Part shown: piece by piece, positions 10,915 through 22,414 of the stretch
Numbering within the stretch: position 1 is the first letter of the stretch
Layout: every line of letters starts with the position of its first letter
NCBI GenBank assembly: GCA_964019415.1
Contig: OZ025871.1
Coordinates: 10,002,756-10,066,755, forward strand
Direction: 5' to 3'
DNA from: Ianthella basta
Taxonomy: Eukaryota > Porifera > Demospongiae > Verongiida > Ianthellidae
Length of the DNA: 64,000 nt
Made by a program: the position numbers and the translations under genes
Notes under the pieces: generated by a model
What the model saw: the letters and a program-made list of their open reading frames with translations, nothing else
Told to the model about the DNA's origin: nothing
Database searches by the model: none

Positions 10915-12810
10915 GGATCCGGATACACCCACGTAATAAATTATTGGTTAGCACATTATGAATACTGTTAGCCTGCAGGTGGCCACTGCTGACATTGCAA
11001 AGTTTGTATAGTGGTACAAACAAACGAACCGTGCATGATTGCATGCACAAAGCTCATATAATTATAATATACGTAGGTCGTCATAGAAACAGAGACAGTA
11101 GCATGATCTGCATTGTCAGTGCAAATTATATCACTGTCCACATATACAAACATGCACACTAGCACAATGTCATGCATAAATGTGCCTGAGAGTTCTGTGC
11201 TCCTGCTACCCAGTTGCAGGTACATAGCAGCAGAAAGTGAAACATGTACAGCTACTTGTATAGAGTGCGTATTACTGCAAATCTGTGGCTGCATGCTATA
11301 CACAGAATTAATGCAATGTGCAACCCAGAATGGTGTAATTGCATGTATTCACTAAAATGTGTCCAGCAGAAGTGCATGTATGCCTGCCCACACGTAACAT
11401 GGCCTAATTAATCCACAGTAATTTAAACAGTAGCATCTCCAGATATAAATTATACATGTGCGCATGCGCCTGGAAAATAACAATTGCATCCATGTATAAC
11501 ACAGTATGCATGTATCAAGTTATTCGTTTTCATGTACATGAGAGTTGTCCATTTTCTCCCCAAACATATCATGTGTGTCATTATAATTTGGGCAGATGAT
11601 CTGTCAAGAGCATCCATGTGCAACGAGCTTACTAGCTACTGATACCAAAGTAGTGGACTTCCTATAAAAACTGTTATGCTACAGCTAGCACTATATATTA
11701 GCAATATTAACAAGTCCCACCATGTCCTATCATTTCCACTCATTCTCTGTCAAACACAAATAGGCCACAGATGTGCTGTGGTTGTACAATTGTGTACAAT
11801 GAAGTGCATAGAGCCACAGGTACATCACACCTCTGCAGTATCTACAGTAAGCATGGCTACAGACACATGACTATAAAATACCCACACATAGCCAAACATA
11901 GCCTAAAAGGTCCGTCAGTGAGTAAATGATGAATATCATTTATGACAGGCTTAAGCAAACAAGGACTCACAACCCCCCTCTCTTGGGGCATTCCCACTGG
12001 CAGATCTGTTTATCTTGTGGGTTGTTACCTAGCAACTATAGAAGCCATGATGAGGGGCCACACACACAAAGGAGGGGCACATGCTAATATAGCTGTACAA
12101 TGGAATGCAATTAAACAATAAAATCATAATACTATATACTAGACGAATGCAGAGCATTGTGGGATGAGCCTGAGCAGTGCATGTACTATTTCTATGGCAA
12201 TCAGCAGCAAGCGACTGTGCAAAGCACTACACAGTAAAATATAGCTTGAATGTTTGGTAAGCATTGGTGCTGCGCAGCCATTAATTTTTAAGAAGAAAAT
12301 GTGCCTGGCTTGCATAGGAATCGCGCAAGTGGATGTGTTGCAAGAGATGGAGAGGTGGCAAGGGAACTTTACTGAAGCTGGAGGGAGAGAAATCGTCGGC
12401 ATACTCCGTGTCTCTTCAGATAACGTTGAGCTAGAGTACGAGCGGTAAGCAGCCAACGTTCGTTCGCGTAGTCTACCTCGCGCAGCTTTCCGTAGCGAGT
12501 AGAGCTGAAGTGCGGGTGCAATGTAGTGACGTCGCATCTGGCGATGCCTGTAGTAATAGCATGCGAGCCGAATGATGTGCAAGATAGCGCAACCACAATG
12601 TTTGTGGCATGCGAAATGGCTGGTATAAATTGGATTCAGAAATAGAACTATACGGTGTATATAGACACCTTGCTGTCCCCTGTGCCCAAAATGCGTTGCA
12701 GTACCCCGGTGCGCCCACAAAATATTACGACAAAACTTTACCCCGTGGCCCAAGTGGAATGCCCGCAATTTATACACACCCTATTGTGTGGACTTACGCT
12801 AAGGTGGAAT
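10915..12810. other. No gene recognised
   Basis: Only short frames. The 212-codon minus frame at 12,139-12,777 overlaps plus-strand frames, matches no family I know and lacks splice context, so I do not call it a gene. Confidence 0.45.
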
Positions 12811-12811
12811 T

Positions 12812-12894
12812 GAGCCTTCTGCATTCTATATAGGAGGGGAAGGGCCGCCTGCCTGTGCATCTCCATAGTACATGACACTCCTATATAGAAGGCT
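12812..12894. repeat. Short fold-back repeat
   Basis: cttctgcattctatatagga is mirrored by tcctatatagaaggct across a 40-nt GC-rich loop. Confidence 0.6.
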
Positions 12895-13480
12895 TCTTAA
12901 GCATCGTTAAGCATCGCTCATGAATTAGGGCATAATTCTGAATTAAGCTCGACTCTACTTGTAAGGACTGCACCACAATTATGTCAAACAGTTGAGCAAT
13001 AGTCAAGGTGGGGAATAACAAAAGAGGATTACAACATTTTACTTATTTGCATAGGAAGATAGACATTAAATTTTGTCCTCTTGCCTGATAGCAGCAACTT
13101 TTCAGAAGCATTCCAGTTACCCTTCCTACATTTCCAATATGCATGCATGCATGCACCTTCCAGCTCTGCTGCTTGTTTACATGCAGTAACACCTTAAATG
13201 CGTCGTGCTTTAGTAGAATGGTGTCCCCAATGTTCACTTGAACTTGGTCTTCAAGGTGCTTCTTCTTGTCTATACACAAGACCATCAGCTTGGTTTTGGC
13301 CACATTCATTATAATACCATTTGTATCAATCCACTCACCGACGCCTCTAAGGTCTTCTTCTTACATGCTACAACAGTAGCATGTAAGATCACAGTGACTG
13401 AAAAAATTATTGGTGTCATATGCATAGAGACTGGCCTTACATGCCTAAATGAACAGGGCAAGTTTAGCAATGGCAAGCTA

Positions 13481-14059
13481 CAGTGGAACCCCTATAATGC
13501 GGACACCCTTCGGAACAAGAGAAGTGTCCTGATTATAATTATGGGTGTCCGCATTTCAAAGGTACGGCTTATATGCCCATATGTTAAAACAATCATCTAG
13601 TATGAAAGAAAAGTATCAAAATAAGACGAATTTGTAAAGGTAGAGGTGGTTTGCTCTAGTACTCGACTCACGTACCATTTCTGAAGACGATTCTAAAGGG
13701 TAGCTGTTCGCGCTGAATTTTCCCATGTTAAAGACACTTTCAAAACCATTAGTATAGGCGATTTGCGATACTCGTCAACTTCTGTGCTGTTCCTGTCACT
13801 TGTCAGGGGTAGCGGTGCAAATCAGGGAGCGGCCATTTTCTGGTAGCTAATCGAAATGTCCGAATTATCAGGTGAGGTATATACGGAGTTGTATAGGGCG
13901 GTGCAGAGGGCGCTGTCCGCAATACGGAATAACGGGGTGTCCGCATCTCAAGGGGAAGTTTATACAGGTAGAATCGGGCCAATCAATGGGACTTTAGAAA
14001 GTGTCTGCATAATCGAGGTGTCCGCATTTCAGGAGTGTCCGCAAGGCGGGGTTCCACTG
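13481..14059. mobile_element. TA-flanked TIR element (CAGTGGAACCCC family)
   Basis: Begins CAGTGGAACCCC (13,481) and ends GGGGTTCCACTG (14,059), with TA on both sides (13,479-13,480 and 14,060-14,061). GTGTCCGCA words lie near both ends. TA duplication and this terminal form fit a non-autonomous Tc1/mariner-pogo-like element. It has no transposase. It lies directly against the truncated Calx-beta exon of copy C. A partial relative in inverse orientation lies at 18,760-19,010. Confidence 0.85.
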
Positions 14060-15021
14060 TACTTGATCCTTCGTGTATTATTTGGACTCTGATTGTAACT
14101 CTGCAGTAAAGTACTCCTCGCCCTCATCCAACAGGTCGTGATGAATTAGAATCTCCATAAGTGCAGTACTTGATCCTTCGTGAAACACTGCTCTGATGTT
14201 TCCCTTTCCAGAATGTGTGGTATAGTCGCTTCCAACTATTACAGAGGACAGACGTATGCAGATCTTCAAAATTCAGCGCATCAGCAAAAAATAATGTGAT
14301 GATAATAATGCAAGCATTGCATGATATAAATAATATAGAGTAGGAAGAACGCCCTGGCATAACCTGTTCGTATACGCACATGCAAACCTTCCATCAAAGG
14401 TAGGGGAGAACACATGGTGGCAAATGTGTATAATGATGTGTCCCAAGCAAGTTGACAGTGATGCTTGTGTATACATGTGCAGCACAGATTGCATACAATT
14501 GCAAAGAGACAGCACGTCATGATTATTTCCCACTGCAGCACTTGCAACAGCTTGTTCACACCTACATATATTGTCACATGCTTGCATGCATGCACAATAA
14601 TGTAATAGCTACTCACACTTAGCGGATCCATTCTTCAGTTGCACCAGGAGAGAATATTCTGCAATAGCTGTTACGTTTGAAACCAACTCAAGTGTAACTG
14701 ACTGCTCCACCTCGTGCGTCATGTACATGGCAGCAGAGAAGGAATAACTGCCTGCATTGACAGTATTGAAGAATTACATTGATTCAGTAATAGTGAAGGT
14801 TACTTCTACTTCAACCCCAAATAACAATGTTGTCGCACTATCTGTTCACATACTTAACGTGTCATCAAAGGCAGAAAAGCGATAGATAAGTGAAAAACAA
14901 CTGTTGCCAGTTAGACATGTAAGTATTGCATAATACTGCGTGCCTGTCCTTAATTCACCTGAGTATAATTATTATAAACACTTACTGACATGCGTATACC
15001 CGGAGTTAAATAACAACTCAC

Positions 15022-15117
15022 TTTGATTACAGGTGGCCCCTGTCCATCCTGGTTCACAGGAGCATGTGTTGGGGGACACACAAGTTCCTCCATTGGCACA
15101 AGATGCATTGCACACAG
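15022..15117 (-). CDS. EGF-like exon of copy C
   Basis: A 96-nt phase 1-1 exon coding CNASCANGGTCVSP, then CSCEPGWTGATCNQ. The six-cysteine spacing is that of a compact EGF domain of the laminin/MEGF style. It is flanked by AG (15,118-15,119) and GTGAG. Confidence 0.8.
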
Positions 15118-15575
15118 CTGAATTGAATGCAAGCAAACATTCCAAACTGTAAACTACCATCTCATACAGGCTACTGAGTATTCTAGAGCTAGTTGATGCA
15201 TGATTAATGCATATTGGATAAACACAATCACAATATTGGCCTCTTCCCATGCAGATTGTATTGTCTCCACCGGTGAATGATGGTTGAGTTGTCAAATGTG
15301 AGTAGTTTGCATAGCATTCCTATCTGCTATGCAACAGAAGCATCTTCACTGCCTGAATTAATGTTTATATCAAGCTAAGGATGAATGATTAGAACCAAGC
15401 ATGTACTTACGTATGTATAGTCACTTGCCATCACAGCTGAGTAGCTATAGGGCACGTATGCAGGCAATTATCAGTGGAAATCATTCTGTGTCATAGTTAT
15501 ATTGATTGGGAGGTGGTTTATATGCCATTATTACACTGAATTAGCAACTGAGATATGTTGAAGATATAAACTCAC

Positions 15576-16264
15576 GAACACACTCTTGCCCCAGTGTCTG
15601 GTATCCAGTGCAGCATGTTGTCCGATAGCTAGTGTAGAACTTGAAGGTTGATCTACTCCTAAGTAGAAAGATACCACAAACGCAATAGTATTATTACAAA
15701 AGAATGGACCTATAGCAATGCAGCCTAACAGAACATAACACTGTCACATTTGTGGAGATAGCTTCATGGTTACCATGGTTACACAAACAAAAGACAACAT
15801 TGGAAACTGTACATGGTAGGAGAAGGGGGGAATAGTATAGATGTCATATTCATTTGCACCAACTATTAAACTTTAAATATCATACAATGAATTTAGCTTA
15901 TGCACATGAACTATTTGCAATGTATACCTAGCTATTGCTAACCTGTTCACCTCCAGCCAAAAAAGTGGTGAACAAGATATAGGATTAATGAGCTGCTTAA
16001 GTGTTACACTCCCCTTTCAAACTTCCTTTTGACAAATTTCTAACTTGAGTAGTAGATTTAATGTTGTCTGAGACTCGTATAAATACATTTTTGTGAACAT
16101 TTCTCATACATGCAGAAAATCACATACATTACCTTTGCCTTGACTGACTGCATCTAGCCCATCCAAAAAGGCCACAGTTGGTATAGTAATATTCAGTATA
16201 GTATTGCTCAACACTGTAACTGGACTGATATGCCACAGTCATTGATCCAGTTTCATTGCAAAAG
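15576..16264 (-). CDS. EMI-like domain of copy C (two exons)
   Basis: Exon 16,133-16,264 contributes FCNETGSMTVAYQSS and CGLFGWARC. Exon 15,576-15,658 contributes YRTTCCTGYQTLGQECV, the CC-x-GY signature that closes an EMI domain. EMI domains are found at N-termini of multimerising extracellular proteins and of MEGF receptors. The intron between them is in phase 2. Related first-half exons occur near 44.39-44.52 kb and 46.45-46.61 kb. Confidence 0.65.
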
Positions 16265-18109
16265 CTACAAAAGAGGAGATCTGGTGAAAGTACTGAAGAC
16301 CATGATGTTACAAATGGACAATTGGCACTCTTCCCACTTCTTTATGTGAAATTATTCCCGGTGAATACCATTGATGTGTAACATGCAGGTGGCTGGTATT
16401 GTATTAGTAATAAACACTAGCTATACAAAACACTGGATTCTTATTATTACCCTCCTAATTAGCTCGCTAATGTGACACAATTGGGAAAAGTAGAGATTGC
16501 GCATTCCTAACAGCATCACATTGAATTATACATTTTATATTAATGTGTTCTATCATGTGGTATTGAATTCAATAATAATCATGAGCTACCTCACCATACC
16601 TGCGTCCGTGGCTGCATTGTGCTTAACAATATGTCCGTGCCATGAAGTGTCTGACCCGCTAGACCCAATGTCTCACTACTGCACAGGGAAGAAAGAGAAC
16701 CTTTCTTCCTTCCTTGCGCAATGATGAGAGTTTGGGTCCAGTGGGCCAGACTGTTATATGATGCAGCAGCTAAATTCATTTTAATTATCTGTATTCATTG
16801 TAACAATTGGACAGCATATCCAAGGCAGGGATGAATTCGTTTAGCTGAAGAACACTTGCTGCATGTTGCTTGCTTTTTTGGCTAGTTGTGCATTATAGTC
16901 TCTCACCAGCATGGCATGTGCAATCATTTTGCCTGTTGGTTAGCTATATGTCAGGAAAATAATAACATATGCATGCAGGTACACAACCAATTTTTATTGG
17001 ATGTGTATTTGACTATATCTGTAGAGCAAACTGCAGTGACCTGCATGACCTGCTAGGAGGTGGCTGTGCCATCAGTGCACCTACTGGTATGTGGTGTATG
17101 CATTGAGGACCGTCCTCTCCCTTGGTGTCAATTAGCCCAGTCACCTGTCGCCCTTGACAATTATCACAATGCAGCACAGCAACATCCACTGTAGGAGAGA
17201 CCCTGGCAGCCTGTGATGGACTTGAAGTTGCTCCATTTGGTTTTGTCTCTTCTGTCAGTGTGGCTACTATATACATGTACAGGGAACTGTATTAGAGATG
17301 AGGAATGAGCATACCTTGTTCAAAGAGACAGTTCCATCTGTCCTTTTCTTCCTATTCCGCAGGATCCCCTACATACTGTTAACCTAGCTCAACTTCCTAC
17401 CACAGTTACTGAAATATAAATTCCCTTGCATCCCACCAGCACACAAACACCACCAACATGCAAGCACCACTACCATCACCATGTTTTGAAGCTATTGAAT
17501 GGGTAAATATTCCACCAGTGTCCAACTTACTCAATGTTATCAGTTGAAGCTGTTCACCACGGTTATACTTCTGTGCTGAATACATGGAATAAGCCAATGG
17601 TTAAGAACTTGTCTCTTGTATTCGGTTGTACATGTGCTCAGCCTCTACTCCACACCCCACATGATGAATGGTGTGACCTTTGATCAGCATGTTTACAGCA
17701 TGACCTTTTATAGCTATAGGATAAAGTAATCCACCGGATGATGTTCTCTATGAAAATGATAGTGAATCATTACCTGTATTGATTGAATAGATTTCATTCA
17801 ACTGCTTATCGATTCAGCTTCATACATTATCCATTCAGTATGTCTTCAATGTCCTCCAAACTGGTACAATACTCCAACCTGGTACAATACATGCACTTGT
17901 ACGTAGCTACAATAGAGGGCTACTCATGAATACATCCGTATTGGTCTAGTATATATGTACAATACATGATGTAGTGTCATGTTGTGCATGCGATATTCAG
18001 GTTACCAACCATTACAGATGTACCAAGTGTAAGTTAATTCTCTTGTTGGGGCGCCAAAGGTGCCCCTATATTGTTTTCAGATTTAGGTATTCATATGGCT
18101 TCATGTTCG

Positions 18110-18131
18110 TATATATATATATATATATATA
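18110..18131. repeat. (AT)n microsatellite
   Basis: About eleven AT units. The sequence to the right (18,135-18,330) contains several degenerate cagtgcaagttgc words. Confidence 0.9.
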
Positions 18132-18759
18132 CCACCACACAGTGCAAGTTGCAATGTGCGCATGCGGTATATGCGCCAGTGCTTCTATGAACAAGGCCAC
18201 CAGTGCAAGTTGCCGAGAGTAACCACCCTGAGTGCAAGTAGAGTGTTTGCGCTAGTTGAAGGAAGGAAAAAACCACCAGCGCAAGTTGCTGAAGGTCAGG
18301 GGGACCAGGCACCAGTATTGATGGGCATGCAGTGGGGGACCACTATGAATGCAAGTACAGTGTTGGTGCTAGTCGAACAGCACAAGTTGGAGCAGGATGC
18401 AGCAACAGGTATGCAACTTGCACTTGGGCACTATATGTACAGTCTTTACAGTCTACACTCCTCCTCCAGGCACAAAGTAACAATTGCTCATTCAGAATGT
18501 CATATAGATCAAAAAGCAGTAGGCAAACATTTGACAGTTTGGTAGGGATGCTTTCACTGGATATGACTGGCTGCTCTGGAGACTTGAAACTCTTGCAAAC
18601 CCAACGGTCTAGTGTGTCTTGATGTATCTTTCAGGCCAACAACAATACTGTACCCCCAACTATCTGATTTACTGAACGTACATGGGAAAATTGCTAGCAA
18701 GTAGTTCGAGGTTCAGGGGCGCCCTGGCGCCCCACGAGTTTTTTAACTCGAAATACTTG

Positions 18760-19010
18760 TTTCCTAAGGGTTTTGAAGGTGTCTTTAACATGGGAAAGTT
18801 CAGCGCGAACAGGTACCCTTTAGAATTGTCTTCGAGCGAGCCACCTCTACCTTTACCAAATTCGCATTATTTTGATACTTTTCCTGCATACTAGATGATT
18901 GTTTTAACGTATGAGCATATAAGTCGTGCCTCTGAAATGCGGACACCCCTATAATCAGGACACTTCTCTTGTTCCAAATGGTGTCCGCAATATAAGGGTT
19001 CCTCCGTTAA
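18760..19010. mobile_element. Partial CAGTGGAACCCC-family element, inverse copy
   Basis: Matches the interior and one end of the 13,481-14,059 element in inverse orientation (aacatgggaaa.ttcagcgcgaac, ccacctctacctttac, gtgtccgca near the end). The terminal repeat is degraded, and only one end is recognisable. Confidence 0.7.
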
Positions 19011-19508
19011 CACCGGAAGAAGCTAGGGTTTAACCTACTTATACACGTTACTTAGTAGATGGCTCCCTGAGAGAACAAACCAGCATCCCCACACCCCAAG
19101 TGGTTCAACTCGTATAACTCTGCCTGCAAGCAACATATTCCCAAAACAGCTTCTACAAACAAGCAGCTGAATGCAATAAAGCATTGTATTGAAGTTTCAT
19201 TTTCACAGACATGCACACATAGACCAGATTTCCACTAACCATGACTTAGTGGCTGACATATGCTGCATGTACAGCATGTTTAACCGCAATTTAGTTGAAA
19301 CTGTTGCCAACCTGGTGAAGTGTTTCCCTCAGCTTAGGTTGAATGACAATTGATTGACTGAAGAATATTATGGATTTCCTTAGTCTAGGAGACTTTCCTT
19401 CCTCCCTAATAGTGTTGCCATGATAAGCATAATACACAATATATATCTTGACATAATATTTCATGGTATGATACAAAACTGTCTTCTTCCTGTTGCAAGA
19501 TGGCTCAC

Positions 19509-19855
19509 CTCTGACCTTAGTACACTTAGGGCACGTGTCGATACAAGCCTGGAACACTCGCTGCTGGGAGGGAAGGTCGTAGGTACAAGTCTTCTCAGCC
19601 TTGTACGAACATCTTGGTGCTGGTCTCTTAGGGCACTGCCATGGCTGGAACTCCTTCACCTTGCTCAGTGGGGTGGGGCTGCGGACCCAGGCCAACATCT
19701 GAGACTGAGTGACAATGTAGACCTCTGGAAGGGACTGGATCTTGTCTAGGAAGGCGTTAAATGCCTCAAGAGGATTTCCCTGCATTGAAAACCATGCAGA
19801 GTGCGCATACACACCGAACGGAGCTCTGTTTCCGTTGTAGTGCTTGTCAAAGTTG
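19509..19855 (-). pseudogene. Orphan exon of a chitin-deacetylase-like (polysaccharide deacetylase) gene
   Basis: A 347-nt open segment between an AG acceptor (19,856-19,857) and a GTGAG donor (19,504-19,508). It encodes NRAPFGVYAHSAWF, a run ending LPEVYIVTQSQMLAWVRSPT, then EFQPWQC and a Cys-rich tail (CIDTCPKC). This is the C-terminal end of the carbohydrate-esterase-4 domain of animal chitin deacetylases. The N-terminal metal-binding motifs (TFDD, HSxxH) would be in upstream exons, and none is recognisable between 19,856 and 20,360, where receptor A ends. No downstream exon is seen either. It is probably a single-exon relic caught between receptor copies; a gene with very distant exons is less likely. 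Confidence 0.7.
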
Positions 19856-20369
19856 CTGGCAACTCGAAATACTTGTTTTTATTATACGTAGGACACTTTA
19901 TGAACCTACTGCATGCATGGGCCTCGTGTAATATCATTGACTAGTTCAACATGGCTTGTCATGATGCCTATTCTAAAGCATAATAAATACTTGCTAGATA
20001 GTGAGACATTATAATTTACCATCTAAGTAAAACAAATACACATTGCTTAATAAGAGAATCTATACGTACTGTGCAATTCATGTTGCCAGCAACTGAATAA
20101 AAGAGCTGTGTTGCCTCTTAGCTGCCCAGGCCTGGCAGCGAAGTTTGTACATGCATGTACAAAGTGAGTTTCCTTGTTTGGAATTTGCATATGCATGGCT
20201 AGATTTCATGCAATTTTCTATTTGTGCAGAATAATGGGAAGTATAGGCTTAATTAGTGAATAACATGTGGTAAATTATTAAGCAAAGAATAGAACAGTGA
20301 ATAATAGAAAGTGAACAATTTGTGGTATGATCATTAGCTGCAATTCTAACTGTTAGCTATAGTTCTTGT

Positions 20370-22414
20370 TCAAGCATCATTCCCTTCAGTGGCAACTCCT
20401 GAACTTGCTTGATGCTGGCAGTCACTGAATGCTGTGGGATGAATGTGAGGAGGTCTCTCCATACTTTCCTCAGCTGGATCAGGGACTGCCTTGGTCGCCA
20501 AACCACTCAAGGGCATATACTTGTACCCTTTTGCATGTGAAATTAGATCATCAAACTCTTTCTTCAGCACCTGGAAGGTGGGCCTTGACTCCTTGTCATC
20601 ACTCCAGCACTTTCTCATTATGGAATAGCTACATTACAGATAAGTGTGTTTATGCAAATAATTGTACAGAATCTATAAAAGTATGCTGGCTAAATTCTGA
20701 ATATAACATGGTGTATAGCATGCAGATCAGTGATATATGGTCTAACAGTGCACCTATAGGACACCCACCGCCCACAATACAGAGGGTTAATATGTACAAC
20801 AACACAGTGCACTTCATGTATGTACGCACATATCATTACCATTAGCTTACATTTGTTCCGGGCACCCTTTAGGAGACTCCAGTCTGTAGCCTGTCATCAC
20901 CCTGGAGAGGATAACTGTGTTGCCAAATTCAGTGTATGGCATATCACCTGTCATGTGCACATTAGAGGTGATTCAATGATAATTATTATAATAGAGTATA
21001 TACAATAACACTGAGCCGGAACATGTATAAGTATACACATTATTTCTAAAATGCAACAAGTGGATTCATTCATATGCATACTTCCATAGACTAACCTAGA
21101 CTGAAGATCTCCCACAAGCAGACGCCATAAGCCCACCTGCATGGCCAATATATAACAGAAATGTGTTATGCATAGGTAAACCTTGGAAATACATGATTGA
21201 AGTTTGTATATTACTTGAATTAAGACTCACACATCTGATTTTTCACTGAATTCTCCCTTGAGGAATGTTTCCGGTGGCATCCAGCGAATTGGAAGTCTAG
21301 TCCTTCCAGTTGAAGTGTACTCCAAGGTCTCTTTTGCCAGTCCAAAATCACTTATCTTAAGTAGTTCATTGTCCCCTACTAAGATGTTGCGGCAGGCAAG
21401 GTCACGATGGATCACTCCTTTAGATAGCAGGTACTCCTGAACATTGGCGGACATATGAAATCCAATGTTCCACAAATAGTAAAACCATGATCAACTTTAC
21501 GTCTGCCCCACTCAAATGAGGACCCATTGTTTATCTAACAAAATAATACCTCACCATTCCACTAGCAATTTGCCAGCCAAAGCAAGTTAAGCTCTTGAGG
21601 TACTGACTAATGTCAGGTACTTGCGTCTAATGGGTGGAAGGAAGCAGAGTCTACATCTGTAGCAGTATAGTTGTTGAACATTCTTTGAATTGCAACATAA
21701 TCCTCAGTAAAATGCAATGCTTTGAGTGCATGTCATGTAAGTAATGGAATGCATTTGCCTGAAACTTTTGTGTTGTATACATTGTATAAATGTGTTGTAT
21801 AAAATTTATGCATTGGATAAAATTGTTAAAATGGTATATTACTATAATTGCTGAGATAAGCCACTGATCAACCCATCACTACTCAGGAAACAGACAAAAT
21901 TAAGTTTCAGTATCCCTTAGTTCAGCAGTTACCTTCTTTGCTCTGAGATAGTCTTTCAGGCTCCCATGAGGAACAAACTGCATGATGAGCATCACTGGAA
22001 GGGTGGTGGTGACACAACCGATCATCTTCAGAACATGAGGATTATTGCCGTCCGAAACTATCTTTATCAAATCGATCTCATCCATAAATAGTTTTCTCTC
22101 ATTGTCATCACTGCTGAAACCTGCAACAGAAATGACAGGCAACGCATTATGACATTCAAAAATTTAATACGTTCCTGAGCAAGTGAATCTCAGCACTCAC
22201 TTCGAAGCATTTTCACTGCAACAGTCAGGTGCGACTTCCCCTCAAACTCCATTTCTTGCTTGTGTGCATAGATCCTGGGTGACATGGCTGTCACTGATAG
22301 CTTTCCTTTGAACACAGCTCCATAGTTGCCTTGACCTAATTTGTCTCCAACTGTAATCACACTTCTGGAAAGCTCCCAAGCATCTCCATTGGCATCAGAT
22401 AAGAAGTGCACTGC
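20370..22414 (-). CDS. Tyrosine kinase domain of receptor A (seven exons)
   Basis: All key catalytic elements are visible: glycine loop [11 protein letters not shown], lysine in VAVKML, an alpha-C glutamate in LFMDEI, catalytic loop [11 protein letters not shown] in KISDFGLAK, and the tyrosine-kinase-specific LPIRWMPPE. Exon phases run 0-1, 1-0, 0-0, 0-2, 2-1, 1-2 and 2-end, and all agree. The activation loop ([13 protein letters not shown]) has one tyrosine rather than the paired tyrosines of many receptors. The last exon carries [12 protein letters not shown], the usual end of the fold, then an 80-residue tail with a KYMPL tyrosine. Confidence 0.93.

Larger units (their letters stand above)
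14088..17276 (-). pseudogene. Receptor copy C: EMI-EGF-Calx-beta receptor relic, no kinase
   Basis: Exons with good AG/GT borders, in transcription order: an N-terminal segment (about 17,035-17,170) with GEDGPQCIHH and SRSCRSLQFALQ; EMI-like part 1 (16,133-16,264; NCGLFGWARCSQS); EMI-like part 2 (15,576-15,658; YRTTCCTGYQTLGQECV); one EGF repeat (15,022-15,117; six Cys, CEPGWTGATC); Calx-beta part a (14,617-14,751); and Calx-beta part b, which starts at 14,235 and meets a stop (about 14,078) near the transposon at 13,481-14,059. EMI plus EGF is the extracellular layout of MEGF-type receptors. The last two exons are homologous to those of receptors A and B. No transmembrane or kinase exon follows, and the N-terminal exon stops short of its counterpart at 46.9 kb. 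I read it as a truncated tandem duplicate, though the EMI-EGF exons themselves are open. Confidence 0.65.

Noticed and set aside
12139-12777. A 212-codon minus-strand open frame
   Set aside because: No family resemblance, overlapping frames on both strands, no splice context; probably chance.
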